From positions 8,558,501-8,622,500 of the forward strand of contig NC_135243.1 in the NCBI RefSeq assembly GCF_947623445.1: a stretch of 64,000 nt of DNA, read 5' to 3'. Shown here piece after piece: positions 13,001 to 24,832 of the stretch. The first letter of the stretch is position 1, and each line of letters begins with the position of its first letter. This stretch comes from Clavelina lepadiformis. Taxonomy: Eukaryota; Chordata; Ascidiacea; Aplousobranchia; Clavelinidae. Both the position numbers and the translations under genes were made by a program. The notes under the pieces are model-generated. The model was not told where the DNA came from and ran no database searches. It saw only the letters and a program-made list of their open reading frames with translations.

Positions 13001-16000
13001 TTACCCTAAACGACATTTCTAGGTTCTCTCCGCCCCAAATATCCATTCCTGCGTCATATGTGCCCAATCGGGTGAAGTAGTCACGATCGATTGCAAAAAG
13101 TCCGCCAGCCATGGTTGGAGATCTACAACATTTGGTTACAGGAAATTAAAAAAATTGTATACAATTTGTCAATTTATTTAGTGTAATGTTTCGAATTTAA
13201 AGAGGGTTATGTTCTTACAATTGACATACTGTGTGATAGTTTGGTAAAAATTTTAAAAGTGCTAACCAAGGTGTTGTTCAAGTCTAAATTATGTGCCTTA
13301 TCAAGAAATAAGCCAACTGAACAATACCCAATTCTCATGTATACACGCTACAGTACAGTGTATATATATATTTCTAAATAAAATAAGTTTGAGCAAAATT
13401 AATTCAACAGTAGCCACTGATCGAATTTGTATGAAAAAAGAAACTGGATAAGATTAAAATTGTAAGTTAAGATGTGGTAAAAGTTAAAGGACCAATAAAC
13501 AGGCAAGAAACTATGATCAGCAAGGGTGTGAACTGCCAATATCATGGCATGAAACGACAGTGGCACAGTGCTATTAAGACAAAATCTTAAAGATTCCATC
13601 CACAGCTTACATATATAAAAACTGGTGTCACAGAGAGGAAGCAGCGATGATTTCATTAACAATAAAGCTTGCCAATGACATCACTTGCTAGTCACTATGG
13701 CTATTCTACTATGATATGACGTCATGAATAGGTTGCGTGAAATTACAAATCATATCATCTTCAGTTATTACTTCAATGCAAACAAAGTAAAGGACCTTAC
13801 CTGAGTGGTAATGTCCTGTCACCTTTTCGTCGATCCATTTCTCTCTGTGGGACGGGATACCAGCGAAAGTTAAGTTTCCAGTTAAACCCACCATATGTCA
13901 TGTCAGACCCGACCATGAATTCAAATGTTTCATCACTGATGACATCGATGATGGGACAAACAACAGTTGTTCTAAGAATGCATAATTTTGATTCTATGAA
14001 GTACGATTGGTATAGAATAGACAGTTTATCGCCATTTTGGTAATTGAAGCTACTAAACCACTAGGAGTATCATTAACAGATTAGTAAAACAAGAAAACCT
14101 TAATAAATACTATTGTTAGTATCATTAACTTCATTTACAGCAAAATCTTATACTTTAATATTATTGAACAGTAACAACAAACCTTAAAAGAATAAAAAAT
14201 ACTTTCAAATATAAAAAACTCACTTGTCTTTTGCAATTTCATGCAGAAGAGGTTCCAACCAGCCTTGTGTGCATTCACAATGAGCATCAAGAAAGGTAAT
14301 CACCTGACCAGTAGACGTGGCTGCACCCTTTAGTCTGGCTCTTATCAAACCAGATCTCTTTTCCATACGCACCACTCTCACCAACACTGGCAATTTGCGA
14401 ACATAATTTTCTAATGGCTTTCCTAGAAAATCTGTTGAAAGACCAACAACAATGTAATATATTTGTTTTTGGTTTTTATGGGTAGTTGGATAAACATTCT
14501 TACATTTGTGTGGACAATATGTGAAATTAATTTCATGCCAGGAATTAGAAATATGCAATGTTTAGGTCAATTACATAATTTCAATCAAAGTCATAAAAAC
14601 CACATCGAAATAATATGTTGTTATAACTCCTTCTTGATATGGACGTGCAATTGTATACTTTAACCAAAAATATACCTCTTTCGCTGGCATCATCAACCAA
14701 AATAATTTCTTCCAACAAATGACGGGGTGAACGATTTATAATGCTATGAACTGTCCTTAACAAAGTTGACCATGCTTCATTATGAAAAACAATGACGACG
14801 GATGTTTTTGGCAAATCTTTCAAATAATCTTTCGATTTACACCTGCGGAAAAATGTATTGCACAAAAAACTTTTACAGTTACATTTAAATAATAGAAGTA
14901 TACATATTGAAAACATGAATGATAACTAATGGCCTACGGCGATAAAATGAAAATACATAAATAGAAAGAATAAATCCAAAAAAATGATCTGTGATATGTA
15001 AAGGACCATACAAAGAAATGTCCATGTATTGTTTCCACATTATATATACTTTTAAGATAAAAAAAATTGTGAGTTATTGCCATGATTATGATTTACAAGC
15101 AAGGTACAGTATTTATATGTAGTTACAGAAACTTTACATACCCATCCATCCTGACATCAGGTAAGCTACGATTAAGTGCAATCATCTCAGACGCAAGAAG
15201 ATTGAATTGATTAATTTTGAATTTTTCCTGCTTTTCCTTTTCCTTCTCTTTGGGGATAATGACAGGTTTTCCCATCTCACCAGGGCCATTTGCGGTGAAG
15301 CCAAATTTAGGCAAAGCTGTTGGAACAACGTCACACGAATTAACAGGCAATAAAAAGTATAAAACCAGGAGGAAAGTTGGGAATTTAGTTATACACATTC
15401 TAATATTATAACTGTTTCTGTAACAGAAAACCAGATAATTGTTAAAAGTTTTACTACTATACTATAAACCAACATTGTCTAACACCAGCAGATTTTGAAC
15501 GCACACAAATTTTACAAAGTTTCAGCACTGAGTTATATTAAATCTGCGTCTGAAAATGATCGGCCGTGGATTTATACGTATCGTATTTATCGAAGGAAGA
15601 CGTTAAAGATTGCACTTAAGTGTGAAGTTTATTAAAAAAAAAAAATTTCAACACCACTAAGTTTTTGATATAGCCTAATAAATTTTTTTAGCAGTAGCTG
15701 ATTAATACAGATGTGCGAAAAATGCAGCTGACGTCAAACACAGTTTTTTCTTTATTTCGATATTTTTAACAACATCACTCAGAGTATTAGGTCCACAGGC
15801 TAGGCCCTAGACCGATTAATATTGTTTATTCATACGCAGGGCTTTATATGCAATGTTAAATCAAAATAGCTTAAAAAAGTTTAATTAAATTAATTTAAAA
15901 TAGCTGCTGACTATACATACTTAACGGCAAACTTCATTACCTTATGGGTAATTATAGAAAACTATAAACAATCTTGAACCACATAAAACAAGAATAATGT

Positions 16001-16342
16001 ACAAACCCCCTTCCAGTGCAGGTAAAACTTTTTTGGCAATGAAACTTCCACTTTCTTTATCAGAACAATCTGACTTGCAGTCGGTAAAATTAAAAAGAAA
16101 AAATACATCCAGCATAAACCAAAACAAGGATGTTGCAAGAATGACCTACAAAAATTATAAATGAAAACAGAACTTGATCACTTCGCTTTATCTAATTAAC
16201 TCGTTTTATAAATAATGAGCTCTCCATACGTTTTCATTGATGTTTATTCAAAGCTGTCTATCTACAGTTACATTATAAGTCACAAACAAAGCTTAACTTT
16301 TCTCACCTTGCAGTATTGTAATCTGCGAGCCCTATACAACAT
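7082..16342 (-). CDS. Polypeptide N-acetylgalactosaminyltransferase, GALNT1/13 type (12 coding exons)
   Basis: Transfers GalNAc from UDP-GalNAc to Ser/Thr in the Golgi, the first step of mucin-type O-glycosylation. Exons on the minus strand: 16342-16307, 16145-16007, 15316-15142, 14842-14676, 14431-14224, 13971-13801, 13122-13005, 11512-11332, 9027-8888, 8533-8435, 7892-7758, 7231-7082. All junctions are GT-AG, and the spliced frame is open for 572 codons plus stop, close to the 559 residues of human GALNT1. Residues 1-12 are a short cytoplasmic tail (ends QYCK) and about 13-32 the signal anchor. The stem is followed by GPGEMGKPV and [16 protein letters not shown], both diagnostic of GALNT1/13. 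The catalytic domain carries the DxH metal motif (D221-A-H223), [12 protein letters not shown] and WGGEN (328-332). The C-terminal ricin-type lectin domain (about 446-572) has CLD motifs at 454 and 494; the third repeat has CMD. An in-frame ATG at 15398 was rejected as the start because it reads through a splice acceptor. Confidence 0.95.
10151..10945 (+). mobile_element. Inner hAT element, 795 bp, nested in another hAT
   Basis: Ends CAGACCTGGGC and (reverse complement) CAGGGGTGGGC, flanked by perfect 8-bp duplications CCTTAGAG at 10143-10150 and 10946-10953. The duplicated target lies inside the outer element, so this insertion is younger. It keeps a piece of BED-finger coding sequence (10446-10646) but no catalytic domain. 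Confidence 0.9.
10446..10646 (+). pseudogene. hAT transposase fragment, BED zinc finger (GTF2IRD2/Charlie8-like)
   Basis: An open stretch with no start codon, bounded by a stop upstream and TGA at 10644. It reads [19 protein letters not shown], then a CLVC pair, NLRRHYDT and a degenerate tail. This is the N-terminal BED-type finger of the hAT lineage related to GTF2IRD2 and Charlie8. The two cysteines (CxxC) and the first histidine are present, but the last ligand is missing (RRHYDTF rather than RRHYDTxH). It is a relic within the inner hAT element. Confidence 0.7.
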
Positions 16343-17526
16343 TTTGGCGGAAGCTTTATTCTTTATAAGTCTTTAAGACTATATAAAATTGTTATATATA
16401 TATATTTTTAAAACAGTCATGTTTCACATGGTGAGAAAATGTTAGATATAAGTTGCTAATAAATTCTGAAAACAATAACCACAAAATTATCAAACAGTAA
16501 TATTACATAAAAAGCAATATTATACTTCAATACATGCATATAATTATATTTAATTCAATACATGTATATCAAAGGCTATATATACAAGAGACTCTTATTA
16601 TGACCACCTCAGAACCAGACCATTTTGGTTATAATATCGGAATGATCACAATAACCGAAGCTGCTACAGTATCGTATAACCACACCAGGATCAGTACAGC
16701 TAAGCACAAAATGACAAAAAAATCGAATGCATCATTTATTTCATAAACAATAAACAGCAACTTTCAAGTCAGTGTCAGTAGGTGAATCAAGAATACACAT
16801 GGCACAATTGTGCATGTTACATATCTCATAACTCACATGAAAAATTGAGCAAAAATATGAAAGAGATGGAAAAAGTGGTCATAATATTCGAAGACTTGTC
16901 ATTGGAGAAGGTCATACTGGAAAGTGGACACCTACATGGACAAATTTCATTAATGTACACTCCAAACTCTTTTATTTTTGGCCATTTTATAATAAATAAA
17001 GGAAAAATTGAGATTTCAGTACACCACCAACCAAAATTTTCGTTTTGGCCATGCACAATTTCTCATCAAAAATGGCAGTAATTATAGATTACCGCCTGCC
17101 TGTGTAAGAAATCATTGACAGACACAAAGGTCAGTCAAGGCAGTTGGCTGTGCACTACTTTGAGCATGCCAAAATTTTTACTATGCAAACACGGTTTTGC
17201 TATTTGTGCATATTACAGCAGCGTATATGGATGTCTGATCTTTAGGGCATTTATTTTATGACTTGTCAAAACAAGGCAAAATTTATCAAAAATGGTTAAA
17301 GCGAGGCAACTCCAAATAGTGCAGTAGTTAAACAGTTATTGCCAAAATTAAATGCCAAAAATACACAAATTTGTCTCTTAATTATTTATGACCAACTTTG
17401 TGGCTCTTATTACGTTACAATATAACAATGGACATGACTCAGTATATATGGTAAGTATATATGGTTTAATACAAGGTTTCATGTGATCAATAGGTATAAC
17501 TAAAGCGTAATAAAGTGTATAACAAG
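16343..17526. other. Upstream region of the GALNT1-like gene
   Basis: AT-rich sequence upstream of the minus-strand ATG at 16342. It should hold the promoter and any 5' UTR exon, but no TATA or other element could be assigned. The short ORFs (for example 16782-17081) are not recognisable. Confidence 0.4.
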
Positions 17527-17824
17527 CAGTGCTGTAACCAAGTTGTTTGTTTAAAACTCGAGTCAAGTGAAGTCATTTGGGAAGATGACTTAAGTCAAGT
17601 CGAGTCAAATTACTAATTGGATCAAGTTAAGTTAAAACATAACGCAAGTCAAATCAAGTTATGTCATTGACTATACTTTTAACCGATCGTTTGCAACGAA
17701 ATCAGATCATCAATAAATTAACAACTAAGATTTAGACTTGCTTTAAGTTACTTTTCGAGACTTGAGTCAAGTCAAATCATTTAAAAAACGTTATTTAAAC
17801 GTGACTTGAGTCATTACAACACTG
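17527..17824. mobile_element. hAT-like MITE rich in GTCAAGTC words, 298 bp
   Basis: Terminal inverted repeats CAGTGCTGTAA (left) and CAGTGTTGTAA (right end reverse-complemented), with perfect 8-bp target duplications ATAACAAG at 17519-17526 and 17825-17832. The interior is made of degenerate ACTCGAGTC/CAAGTCAAGTC repeats. A more degenerate relative lies at 51844-52198. Confidence 0.88.
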
Positions 17825-17832
17825 ATAACAAG

Positions 17833-19329
17833 AATATTTTGTGTTAAGTTAGTCAAGGCTAGCTTACCGTTGGTGTATTTAACTAATAAATTTTATTGCT
17901 AGCTGTAGTCAAGGTTTTGCTGTTGCTTGCGCCAGGCCTAACCTTGTAGTGTACCGATGGCGGTAAACCAGTAACTGCCAATTTGTCAAAAAAAGTTTCT
18001 GTAGGATAAAATTTGTTAAAAGTTTTATTTTTGTAGTTAAAATGCTTTGTATTTTGGATTAAAGAATAATTGCTCTACTGTTCAATTATTATCTAGGCCT
18101 ACATTTCTCAAGAGTCAGCATATCAGACAAGTCGTTGGATTATCCTCAAATCTAACCCAGGCGAACTCATACTTTCTTGCTTTCGTTTTGAAGTAACTAT
18201 AGGCGTTAAAATGTGCGCCACGTCACAATGTGCCAATCGGTGTTTAGATAACTGTCAAACTCTGCTTGGGCTCCTTACAAAAAATGTTTAAATTTGTTTC
18301 CAAACACCTATTTATGATCAAACTGGTAACAGGTAAGTTTTAAGCAAAAGCTTAATTCTTGCCGTATTGCATTTTTGACATTTAATCACATGTGTAGCAT
18401 TATGCATTGCTGTCTGCTTAGCGATTGACAGGCGCTTTAGCAGTAAATAAATATTTCTTGTAAATTTATTTATTTATTTTATTTTTCGCCATTGACTGTG
18501 GGGAGCGAAAAAAGGTGCTAACTTTTTTATAGCAAAACAATACGAAAATATACTCACAAACAATCAACAACATGTTTACTAGAAACGCCAATGATTAGGT
18601 AAGATATCTAAAATGCTATTCACATTACTTTAAGTTATTTAATGTCAGAGTAAGTTTATTCCGTGTTAAGGTGAGGAGCTGAAATAATTTGAAATATGCT
18701 TGTTAATGGCATGTATTGATTTTGCATTAAACATAGAAAACGTGAAAAATAAGTTTTAGACAAGGCATTCCCCGTCAAAGATTCCTGATCCTTTGCTTGT
18801 TCGTTGTGGTTGTAGCAATGCCTTTATAATACAGTATTATAATTTATTTTATAACATAGTATTTATTAGGGATGTGCCGCGTGAAAGATTATTCGGGTTC
18901 GTGCGTGTCAATCCAGTTTGATTCTTTCAAATTGCAAGCATTTCAGGTGTCAAAAAAATGTGTACAAATTTCTCTTGTCCGAGTAGCATCAGAATTTCTT
19001 TACACAATAGAGAAAACATGTTGCCTAGTGAAAAATTTTGTGTTAACTGCTGGTGCGTTACGATTAGTTTGTGGCTAATTGTATAGATCTAAAATAAACT
19101 AAAGATATATGATATAGCAGGACATTTGCAAAATTCTTGGACTCCCTTTTAGCCTAAAGAATTTTTGGATGCACCCCTGATTGCAGCAAATGGTCAAATG
19201 CACTGCAATACTTTTTTCATTTATGTATATGGAGATGGACATGGTTAAATGCTATAACATGATTAAATTCAGGATTTTCCTATAGTTCAGAGTAAACACT
19301 AATTTGAGTTTTTTCACTAAAAATATACC
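17833..19329. other. Intergenic, mostly featureless
   Basis: No gene recognised. It contains a small hairpin-like word at 18482-18513 that recurs at 55119-55149. Confidence 0.4.
18482..18513. repeat. Short dispersed hairpin motif, copy 1
   Basis: TTTTTCGCC, then about 10 bases including TTGACTGT, then GGAGCGAAAAA forms an imperfect stem. The same motif occurs at 55119-55149 with few differences and follows a T-rich TTTATT tract in both places. Confidence 0.5.
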
Positions 19330-19640
19330 ATCATGCATGCTTGAATGGCCTATGTTGCGTGCAGATTTAGGTTAGAAATTGCCATGAAAGTAGCTAAAAT
19401 GTGTTTTTTAGGCCAAAAATACCAGTGTCGATTTTGTGCCTTTCTTAAAAACGTTTGAATCATGGCTCTATGATGGTGTTTTATAGAATGTTAGTTCAAA
19501 GTATACTAAAGTGACATGCAAAATTTCAGAGAGTCTCGTGGAGGATTTTTCGAGTAATAAAGTTTTTTAGTAAATTTGCTGTATACTAAAACAAACAATA
19601 CTTTTATGGCAGTTTTTGGCGTTGGACAGCTCCTTAAACA
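19330..19640 (+). repeat. Dispersed repeat family R3, copy 1 (intact)
   Basis: Parallels 26520-26757 plus 27421-27490, sharing 'tttttaggccaaaaat', 'gacatgcaaaaattcagag'-like and 'ggatttttcgagtaat' blocks. This copy is continuous, whereas the second is interrupted. Confidence 0.65.
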
Positions 19641-19961
19641 ACAACTATCTGGTTGATCTAATAACTGAATTTTCTTGTGTGAACATGGGCGGTATATTCT
19701 TTAACGAAAAAAATATAAATTTGCGTTAGGTTTTAGTAATAGTATAACCAATTTTACCATTGTCTTATATCATAATACATCCATCATTGAGTAACAATTT
19801 TGCATAGAGTTAAAGCTGCTTACCAGTTTTTTAAATACCTTTTATGTTGTTTCTTCTGTTTTAATATTATTTTTTATATTTTCATTTGATTTAAAGCATT
19901 TCATAATAGTTTCAAAAAGAACTGTAATAAAATATTTAGGAACCACTGACCTAGCCTAACA

Positions 19962-20831
19962 ATGATCAAACTGTTTGAAGCAAGTCAGCAAACTGCTGCA
20001 TATGCTAACAACAGACCGAAGACTCCTGCGGTTATTGGTGAAAGAATTTTTAAGTTTATGAAGGACAGAGGGGCTTTGTTTGAATGTGTGGTTGATGTTG
20101 GATGTGGAAGCGGACAGTCAAGTGAAATTTTTGTTGGTCATTTTAAAAATATAATTGGAGTGGATACTAGCCCTAACCAGATTGAATGGGCTGGCAAAAA
20201 AAATATGTTCGATAACATCACATACAAATTGGGCAGCAGTGACAACCTTCCTGTAGAAGACAAAAGTGTCGATTTGGTGGCAAGTGGACAAGCTGCCCAC
20301 TGGTTTGGTTTTGACAGTTTCATAACCGAATGTAGGAGGGTGTTGAAACCAAATGGATGCTTGTTACTGCATGCCTATGATTTGCCAAGGATGGCTCCGG
20401 TTACTTTACTCTCAAAGTCTCAGGAAAATCTAATGCTAATTGGAAAGACTTTGGTGAAGGAATTATATGACAAGTGTACATTTCACCCGTGTTTGTTTCA
20501 TATTTCAGAGCATTATGCAACTATTTTCGATCTACTGCCAAGTGCTGATAAAGTTAGAGAAGATGATATGATCATTGAAGCTGACATGAACCTTGAAAGC
20601 TTTAAAAATCTTCTGCGATCATGGTCTGGTTATCAAACTTACCTGGAAGAGAAAACAAAAGAGTTATGGAAAATACATGGAACAGATGCAGCAGTTGAAG
20701 ATCATGATATTTTAAAAAAGTTTGTTGAAAACTGCAAAAGGATTTGGGGCTTACAGGATGTTGATAATGATCACATCATGCTACATGTCGAGTGGGATCT
20801 GTTCTGTGTAATGTCAAGTGGCCTGGATTGA
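19962..20831 (+). CDS. SAM-dependent class I methyltransferase, DDB_G0268948-like (paralogue A)
   Basis: A single-exon ORF of 289 aa. The Rossmann motif I reads VVDVGCGSGQS at residues 43-53, followed by the SAM-ribose acidic loop IGVDTSPNQ (65-73), then VDLVASGQAAHWF (103-115) and ECRRVLKPNG (123-132). This order is that of Methyltransf_11/25-type enzymes annotated as 'putative methyltransferase DDB_G0268948', related to trans-aconitate methyltransferase-like proteins. It is probably cytosolic: no signal peptide or membrane segment is seen. The substrate is unknown. An intronless ORF may reflect an old retrocopy or an intron-poor family. The paralogue at 31678-32556 is identical at 86 of the first 140 aligned residues without gaps. 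The ATG at 19962 is the first in frame and precedes conserved sequence by a normal distance. Confidence 0.9.
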   Translation: MIKLFEASQQTAAYANNRPKTPAVIGERIFKFMKDRGALFECVVDVGCGSGQSSEIFVGHFKNIIGVDTSPNQIEWAGKKNMFDNITYKLGSSDNLPVEDKSVDLVASGQAAHWFGFDSFITECRRVLKPNGCLLLHAYDLPRMAPVTLLSKSQENLMLIGKTLVKELYDKCTFHPCLFHISEHYATIFDLLPSADKVREDDMIIEADMNLESFKNLLRSWSGYQTYLEEKTKELWKIHGTDAAVEDHDILKKFVENCKRIWGLQDVDNDHIMLHVEWDLFCVMSSGLD

Positions 20832-21290
20832 CCAGATGTATGATGCACAGCATCATAGATGCAGTTAAATTTTTGTGTACGTATCTTAGCTGCGCACATG
20901 TGCAATCCTTTGAAATCTTTCTTTCTTATTATGAAAATGTTTGACGTGCTGTGACTGTTGCAATGCTAATTTTTTGTATAATTACAGTAGCTGTCCCTGA
21001 TTTGCTATTTATATGTGTTTTATCTCTGCCAGGAAGGTTATTTTTTCATGACCGTGGAATGTTTGCTTGTTAGCAACATCACTCGACAACCTGTAATCTG
21101 ATTCTGGTCAAACTATCAGTACAGCTCCAATATGATATAAAGAAGAACTTATTGAACTTAAGGCTGACAAACTCGTCACTGGGGATCAACGCTACGAGCA
21201 AAAAGCAGTCTTTTGCCATAATGGCTTGCCTTTCACTGCAGTAGCAACAAGAGGAAAACTCTACAAGAAACATAAAGGATTGGTATAATA
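20832..21290. other. 3' flank of methyltransferase A
   Basis: Presumed 3' UTR and flank. I saw no clear AATAAA before the MITE at 21291. Confidence 0.4.
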
Positions 21291-21705
21291 CAGGGGTGGG
21301 CAAACTTTTTCAATGAAAGAGTCACTTGCTGAAAAATATAAACACCAGCGAGCCGCAAAATCAGTAATGATTGTCAATTTGTTTATTATATTATTAGTAG
21401 TCATTTTGGGATATTACTTTTTAGCTAGAAGACCCATAAAAAACATGTCGGCTAGGCGCACTTTGACAACCTTTGCCATAGAGTATAGAATCTATACCTG
21501 AAAACAATGTCGGATTCTATGTCTAGTGTTACGTCATAAACGAAATGCTGGCCTAAATAAAGAAAAAATAGACAGAAACGTTCATAAACGGTACTCTTGG
21601 TAGCCTTTACAATTTTTTTAGAATTTTACGATTCGACTAGAAGAGCCACAAAAAACATGCCGGAGTGCCGCATGCGGCTCGCGAGCCGCAGTTTGCCCAC
21701 CCCTG
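21291..21705 (-). mobile_element. hAT MITE of the 'GGGTGGGCAAACT' family, copy 1 (415 bp)
   Basis: Ends CAGGGGTGGGCAAACT and GTTTGCCCACCCCTG, with the 'gcggctcgcgagccgc' palindrome at its right end. The same family, inverted relative to this copy, occurs at 29624-30047 and 30522-30918. The flanks GTATAATA and GATAATAC are a shifted, imperfect duplication. The ORFs running through all copies are shared because of common descent, not function. Confidence 0.85.
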
Positions 21706-22582
21706 GATAATACATCAAAACTAAAAACTGTTAGCTTCTGCAAAAACGGTGGTGCAGATGCAAAGCAACTGTTAAAAATTAAAGGAATTTACTGCTCAAT
21801 TTTCGATGATGACTGGATGACTCACATTTACTTGAACACCAACTGTGAGTTTAACTCTAACCCTTTGTTTTATGTGTTTTCATTGTTTTGTGTATTTGTT
21901 AGTTGTATATTTAAATAGATTAGCCACATTTATAAGCAACTAAATATTTATTTATTTTATAATGATGGGTAAGGTAGCAGACGTCGGGGTCATTAAAATG
22001 CAGAGGTTGATGCGGCAGATGCAGAGTTTATCGGTCTTAACTTATGTTATTTTGACTTAATTAACCTGCTGCATTAATTATCTGACTCTATTGTTGCGTG
22101 CGGTTACATTTCTCTAACCTCTTGTCAGCCGAAAGTTCTTATTATATTATAACAGATACAGTTTACCAGAAAAGGGTTTTATTGTAGGTGCTGTACACTT
22201 TCTCAATATTACGCATAACCAACAACATAGTATTACCACTGCTAATAAGATGTCTATTGAATTACAATCATCATGACTACCGTAGTACGGTCGTACAACT
22301 CTCTATAACTTTCCGTCTGGGCACTTCTCGCGCAGAAGTTCGAGCTTATCAAACATGGTGCGATGTGGCGGAAATATACGACAAAAAGGCATTAACATTT
22401 CAAAGCGTGTGAACGAGAAAAACAGTGCGTTTGCAATGCAAATTACACTCGGTTAAAGCTGGAAACAGTTTCGTGGAAACGACCTGGTAACGTACTAAAA
22501 GGAGTTCTCACACGAAGTTATTCAGAGCAAGTTTTCAAATATACCAACGATAATTGCAGTGTTCTGAAAAAGCAAGTTCATA
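21706..22582. other. Intergenic, nothing recognised
   Basis: No supported gene or repeat termini. Confidence 0.4.
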
Positions 22583-22745
22583 AACTCCAATCACTAACTG
22601 GAAAACTCTTTCCCAAGAATGATGTGGCGGTATTAAAAGTTTAAAACTCCAATTGCTAACTGGAAAACTCATTTCCAAGAATGACGTAATGGTATTAAAT
22701 TGACTGGAAAACTCTTTTCCAAGAATGACGTAATGGTATTAAATT
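22583..22745 (+). repeat. Three-copy tandem repeat, about 45-60 bp unit
   Basis: Three successive units share 'aactggaaaactc', 'ttccaagaatga' and 'gtattaaa'. The second and third are nearly identical and each carries a TGACGTAAT word. Confidence 0.85.
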
Positions 22746-23947
22746 TGCCACTCAGGCCGCTACACTTGTATATACCTTAATTTAGCAGCGAACAGTTACT
22801 TTTTTGTACTGAATTTAGTTTCATTTATGATTAGAAAGCTCAGTAAAGCTTACATGCCCATTAAAGCTGATGTATGTGAAAATTACTTTATATGTAACAA
22901 TTTTTTTAATTTTGTGGCTGTCTGTTATTTCTGAAATCTCACATGTGACTCGTATACTGAGCAACTAACTCCACATCTGATTTGCTCTAGTTTAGATAAA
23001 CATGTTTATTTACATATGTTTTGTGCATTCAAAACAGATAGTACCTTTGATGATTTGGTAATGAGAGGCAGGATGGTATGATTCATAAAAGTAAACAGCC
23101 GGATATGAAGACCTTTTCCTAGATAAATCCACCGAATGTTTTGCAGAAACTGGTAGGTTATTAATAAAGTTGTTATATTTTTCAAAAACTTGCCCATGTC
23201 ATTTTCATAATATTGCAATGCTGTCTTGCCGGGATAAACCATGACAACATTAAAACGGATGTGTTACAGCTATCCTCAGTAAGTGTATTTATATATTTCT
23301 TGTTGCTCTGGTTATAGTTTCTCCAATCCTGTTTTTGAAGTTAAAGATCCTTCGAAAGGCTGACGGGCAAAAAGTATGGTCACTCCTAAAAATCGCAAGA
23401 GAAATTCTCAGCGCCTTCAGGTGAACAACCTAATACTTGACGTAATTAAAAATTAAGTTCGAGTTTTGATTTATTAAGTTCTATGAAGCCTTACTAATTA
23501 CTTGCAACATGTTCCCATTCGTGTAGTTTAAGAAATCGTTGTGAATGAAGTTAAAAAAATCATTGAACATTCACGAAGTCATGAGGATTCCAAGTGTATC
23601 TATGCTCATTATGTCAAGCGTTTGCAAGAGTGGGGAAAGCAAAATGCATCAAAAGCTTTCATCAAGATGTACGGCATTTGTAACGAGCATGACAACCCGG
23701 CCAACAGCTCAGTATGTACTGTAGTTTTGATTCTAAAAATATGCTCAGCATTTTTGTGTTTGCATTTTTTTCTTTTATCACCTCATGGTAGTGTGGCGGC
23801 ACCACGCGGTGATTGTTCCACCTGGCTTAGACATATTACTTTGAATCGTGTCTGCACTGATTTTAGTGGTATGCGTGAAATTTGCTCGTTCTTATATGTG
23901 CGTACTTGCCTTTAGAGTTCAACAATACAAGTTGGGTTTTAGAGTTG
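22746..23947. other. Intergenic with unassigned ORFs
   Basis: A 124-codon ORF at 23541-23915 starts with a charged, helical-looking stretch (MNEVKKIIEHSRSHEDSK) but resembles nothing I know. It may be an exon or transposon debris. Confidence 0.35.
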
Positions 23948-24211
23948 GAATTGTTTACAAGTAGGCAACGCTCGGGAGAGCTCATGCTCACTGGGAAGAA
24001 ACGCAGCCTTGACTGATTCTGTACCATACACGGACTTGGATTCGTTGAAAGCGAGATTGCGCTCTTCTGCGACTTTTAAAAACTTTTCTAAATTTTTATC
24101 ATGTTCCTCACGTGTTTTGCCACCCGCTGTGATATCATCAAGGAAGGCAGAAGTACCTTTACAATCGTAAGTCGAAATAATTTCATTTATCACCAGGGGC
24201 GCCGGAAGCAC
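23948..24211 (-). pseudogene. Ty3/Gypsy-type reverse transcriptase fragment
   Basis: The minus-strand frame reads NEIISTYDCKGTSAFLDDIT, then GGKTREEHDKNLEKFL and ERNLAFNESKSVYG. This matches the RT core of Gypsy-type retroelements around the catalytic (Y/F)xDD box (here FLDD), followed by the GKTxEEHDxNL helix and the LNExKxVY strand. Both sides end abruptly, and no gag, RNase H, integrase or LTR is recognisable nearby. It is a short dead fragment. Confidence 0.75.
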
Positions 24212-24832
24212 GGGGCACTGCTCTAAGATTAAAATGAAATTTTGTGCTGTGTCTTACTTTGTTTCATGCCAATTTTATGGTGGTTCTGCTTTCCTTTAAA
24301 TACTAACATGTTATAACTTTCAAGAAGCTTTTTTCAATGACTGATTTAATTTTGCAAGTATCGTTCCTAATATATTTTTACTGCCTTCTTTGGGTAGCCT
24401 ATTTTTGGTGCTAGCGTTTAGGACACGCCTGCTTTCTACCAAATTATATCTATTAACTCTATGAGATTTCTTTGATTTTTGCTTTCTACTGTCCAGTTTC
24501 CAAACATACTACAATCGCATGGTTACGTCAAATAACAGCTACTTATAATAGCTCATAGCCGCTTTTCCAGGCATGAGACACACAGCCCATTGTTAAAGAA
24601 AGGATTTCTACAAAACGTTGATTTTAGCTATTTAGGTTTTAATTGAAGTTAGACTTGGATGATATTGGATATAAGAACACCACAGTAGGCTATATTAACA
24701 GAAATTAATTACTAGGCAGATTAGCATGAGTAGTTGGCTAATCCACTTTCCTTGTACTGACACACACGAACAAACGAGTAGTCTACCACAGAAACACTGG
24801 TAATCTGCTTTACTTTTTGATGGTTTAGCTCT
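24212..24832. other. Intergenic, nothing recognised
   Basis: A CAGGGGCGCCGGAAG word at 24194 looks like one end of a DNA transposon, but I found no partner end. Confidence 0.35.

Noticed and set aside
15142..15398. ATG at 15398 as the start of the GALNT gene (hydrophobic N-terminus [15 protein letters not shown])
   Set aside because: The true exon begins at 15316 after a good acceptor. Upstream exons at 16007-16145 and 16307-16342 restore the GALNT1 signal anchor and tail in frame.
21313..21501. ORF MKESLAEKYKHQRAAKS, also at 30744-30944
   Set aside because: It lies inside copies of the same hAT MITE; the third copy breaks it, so it is not a conserved protein.
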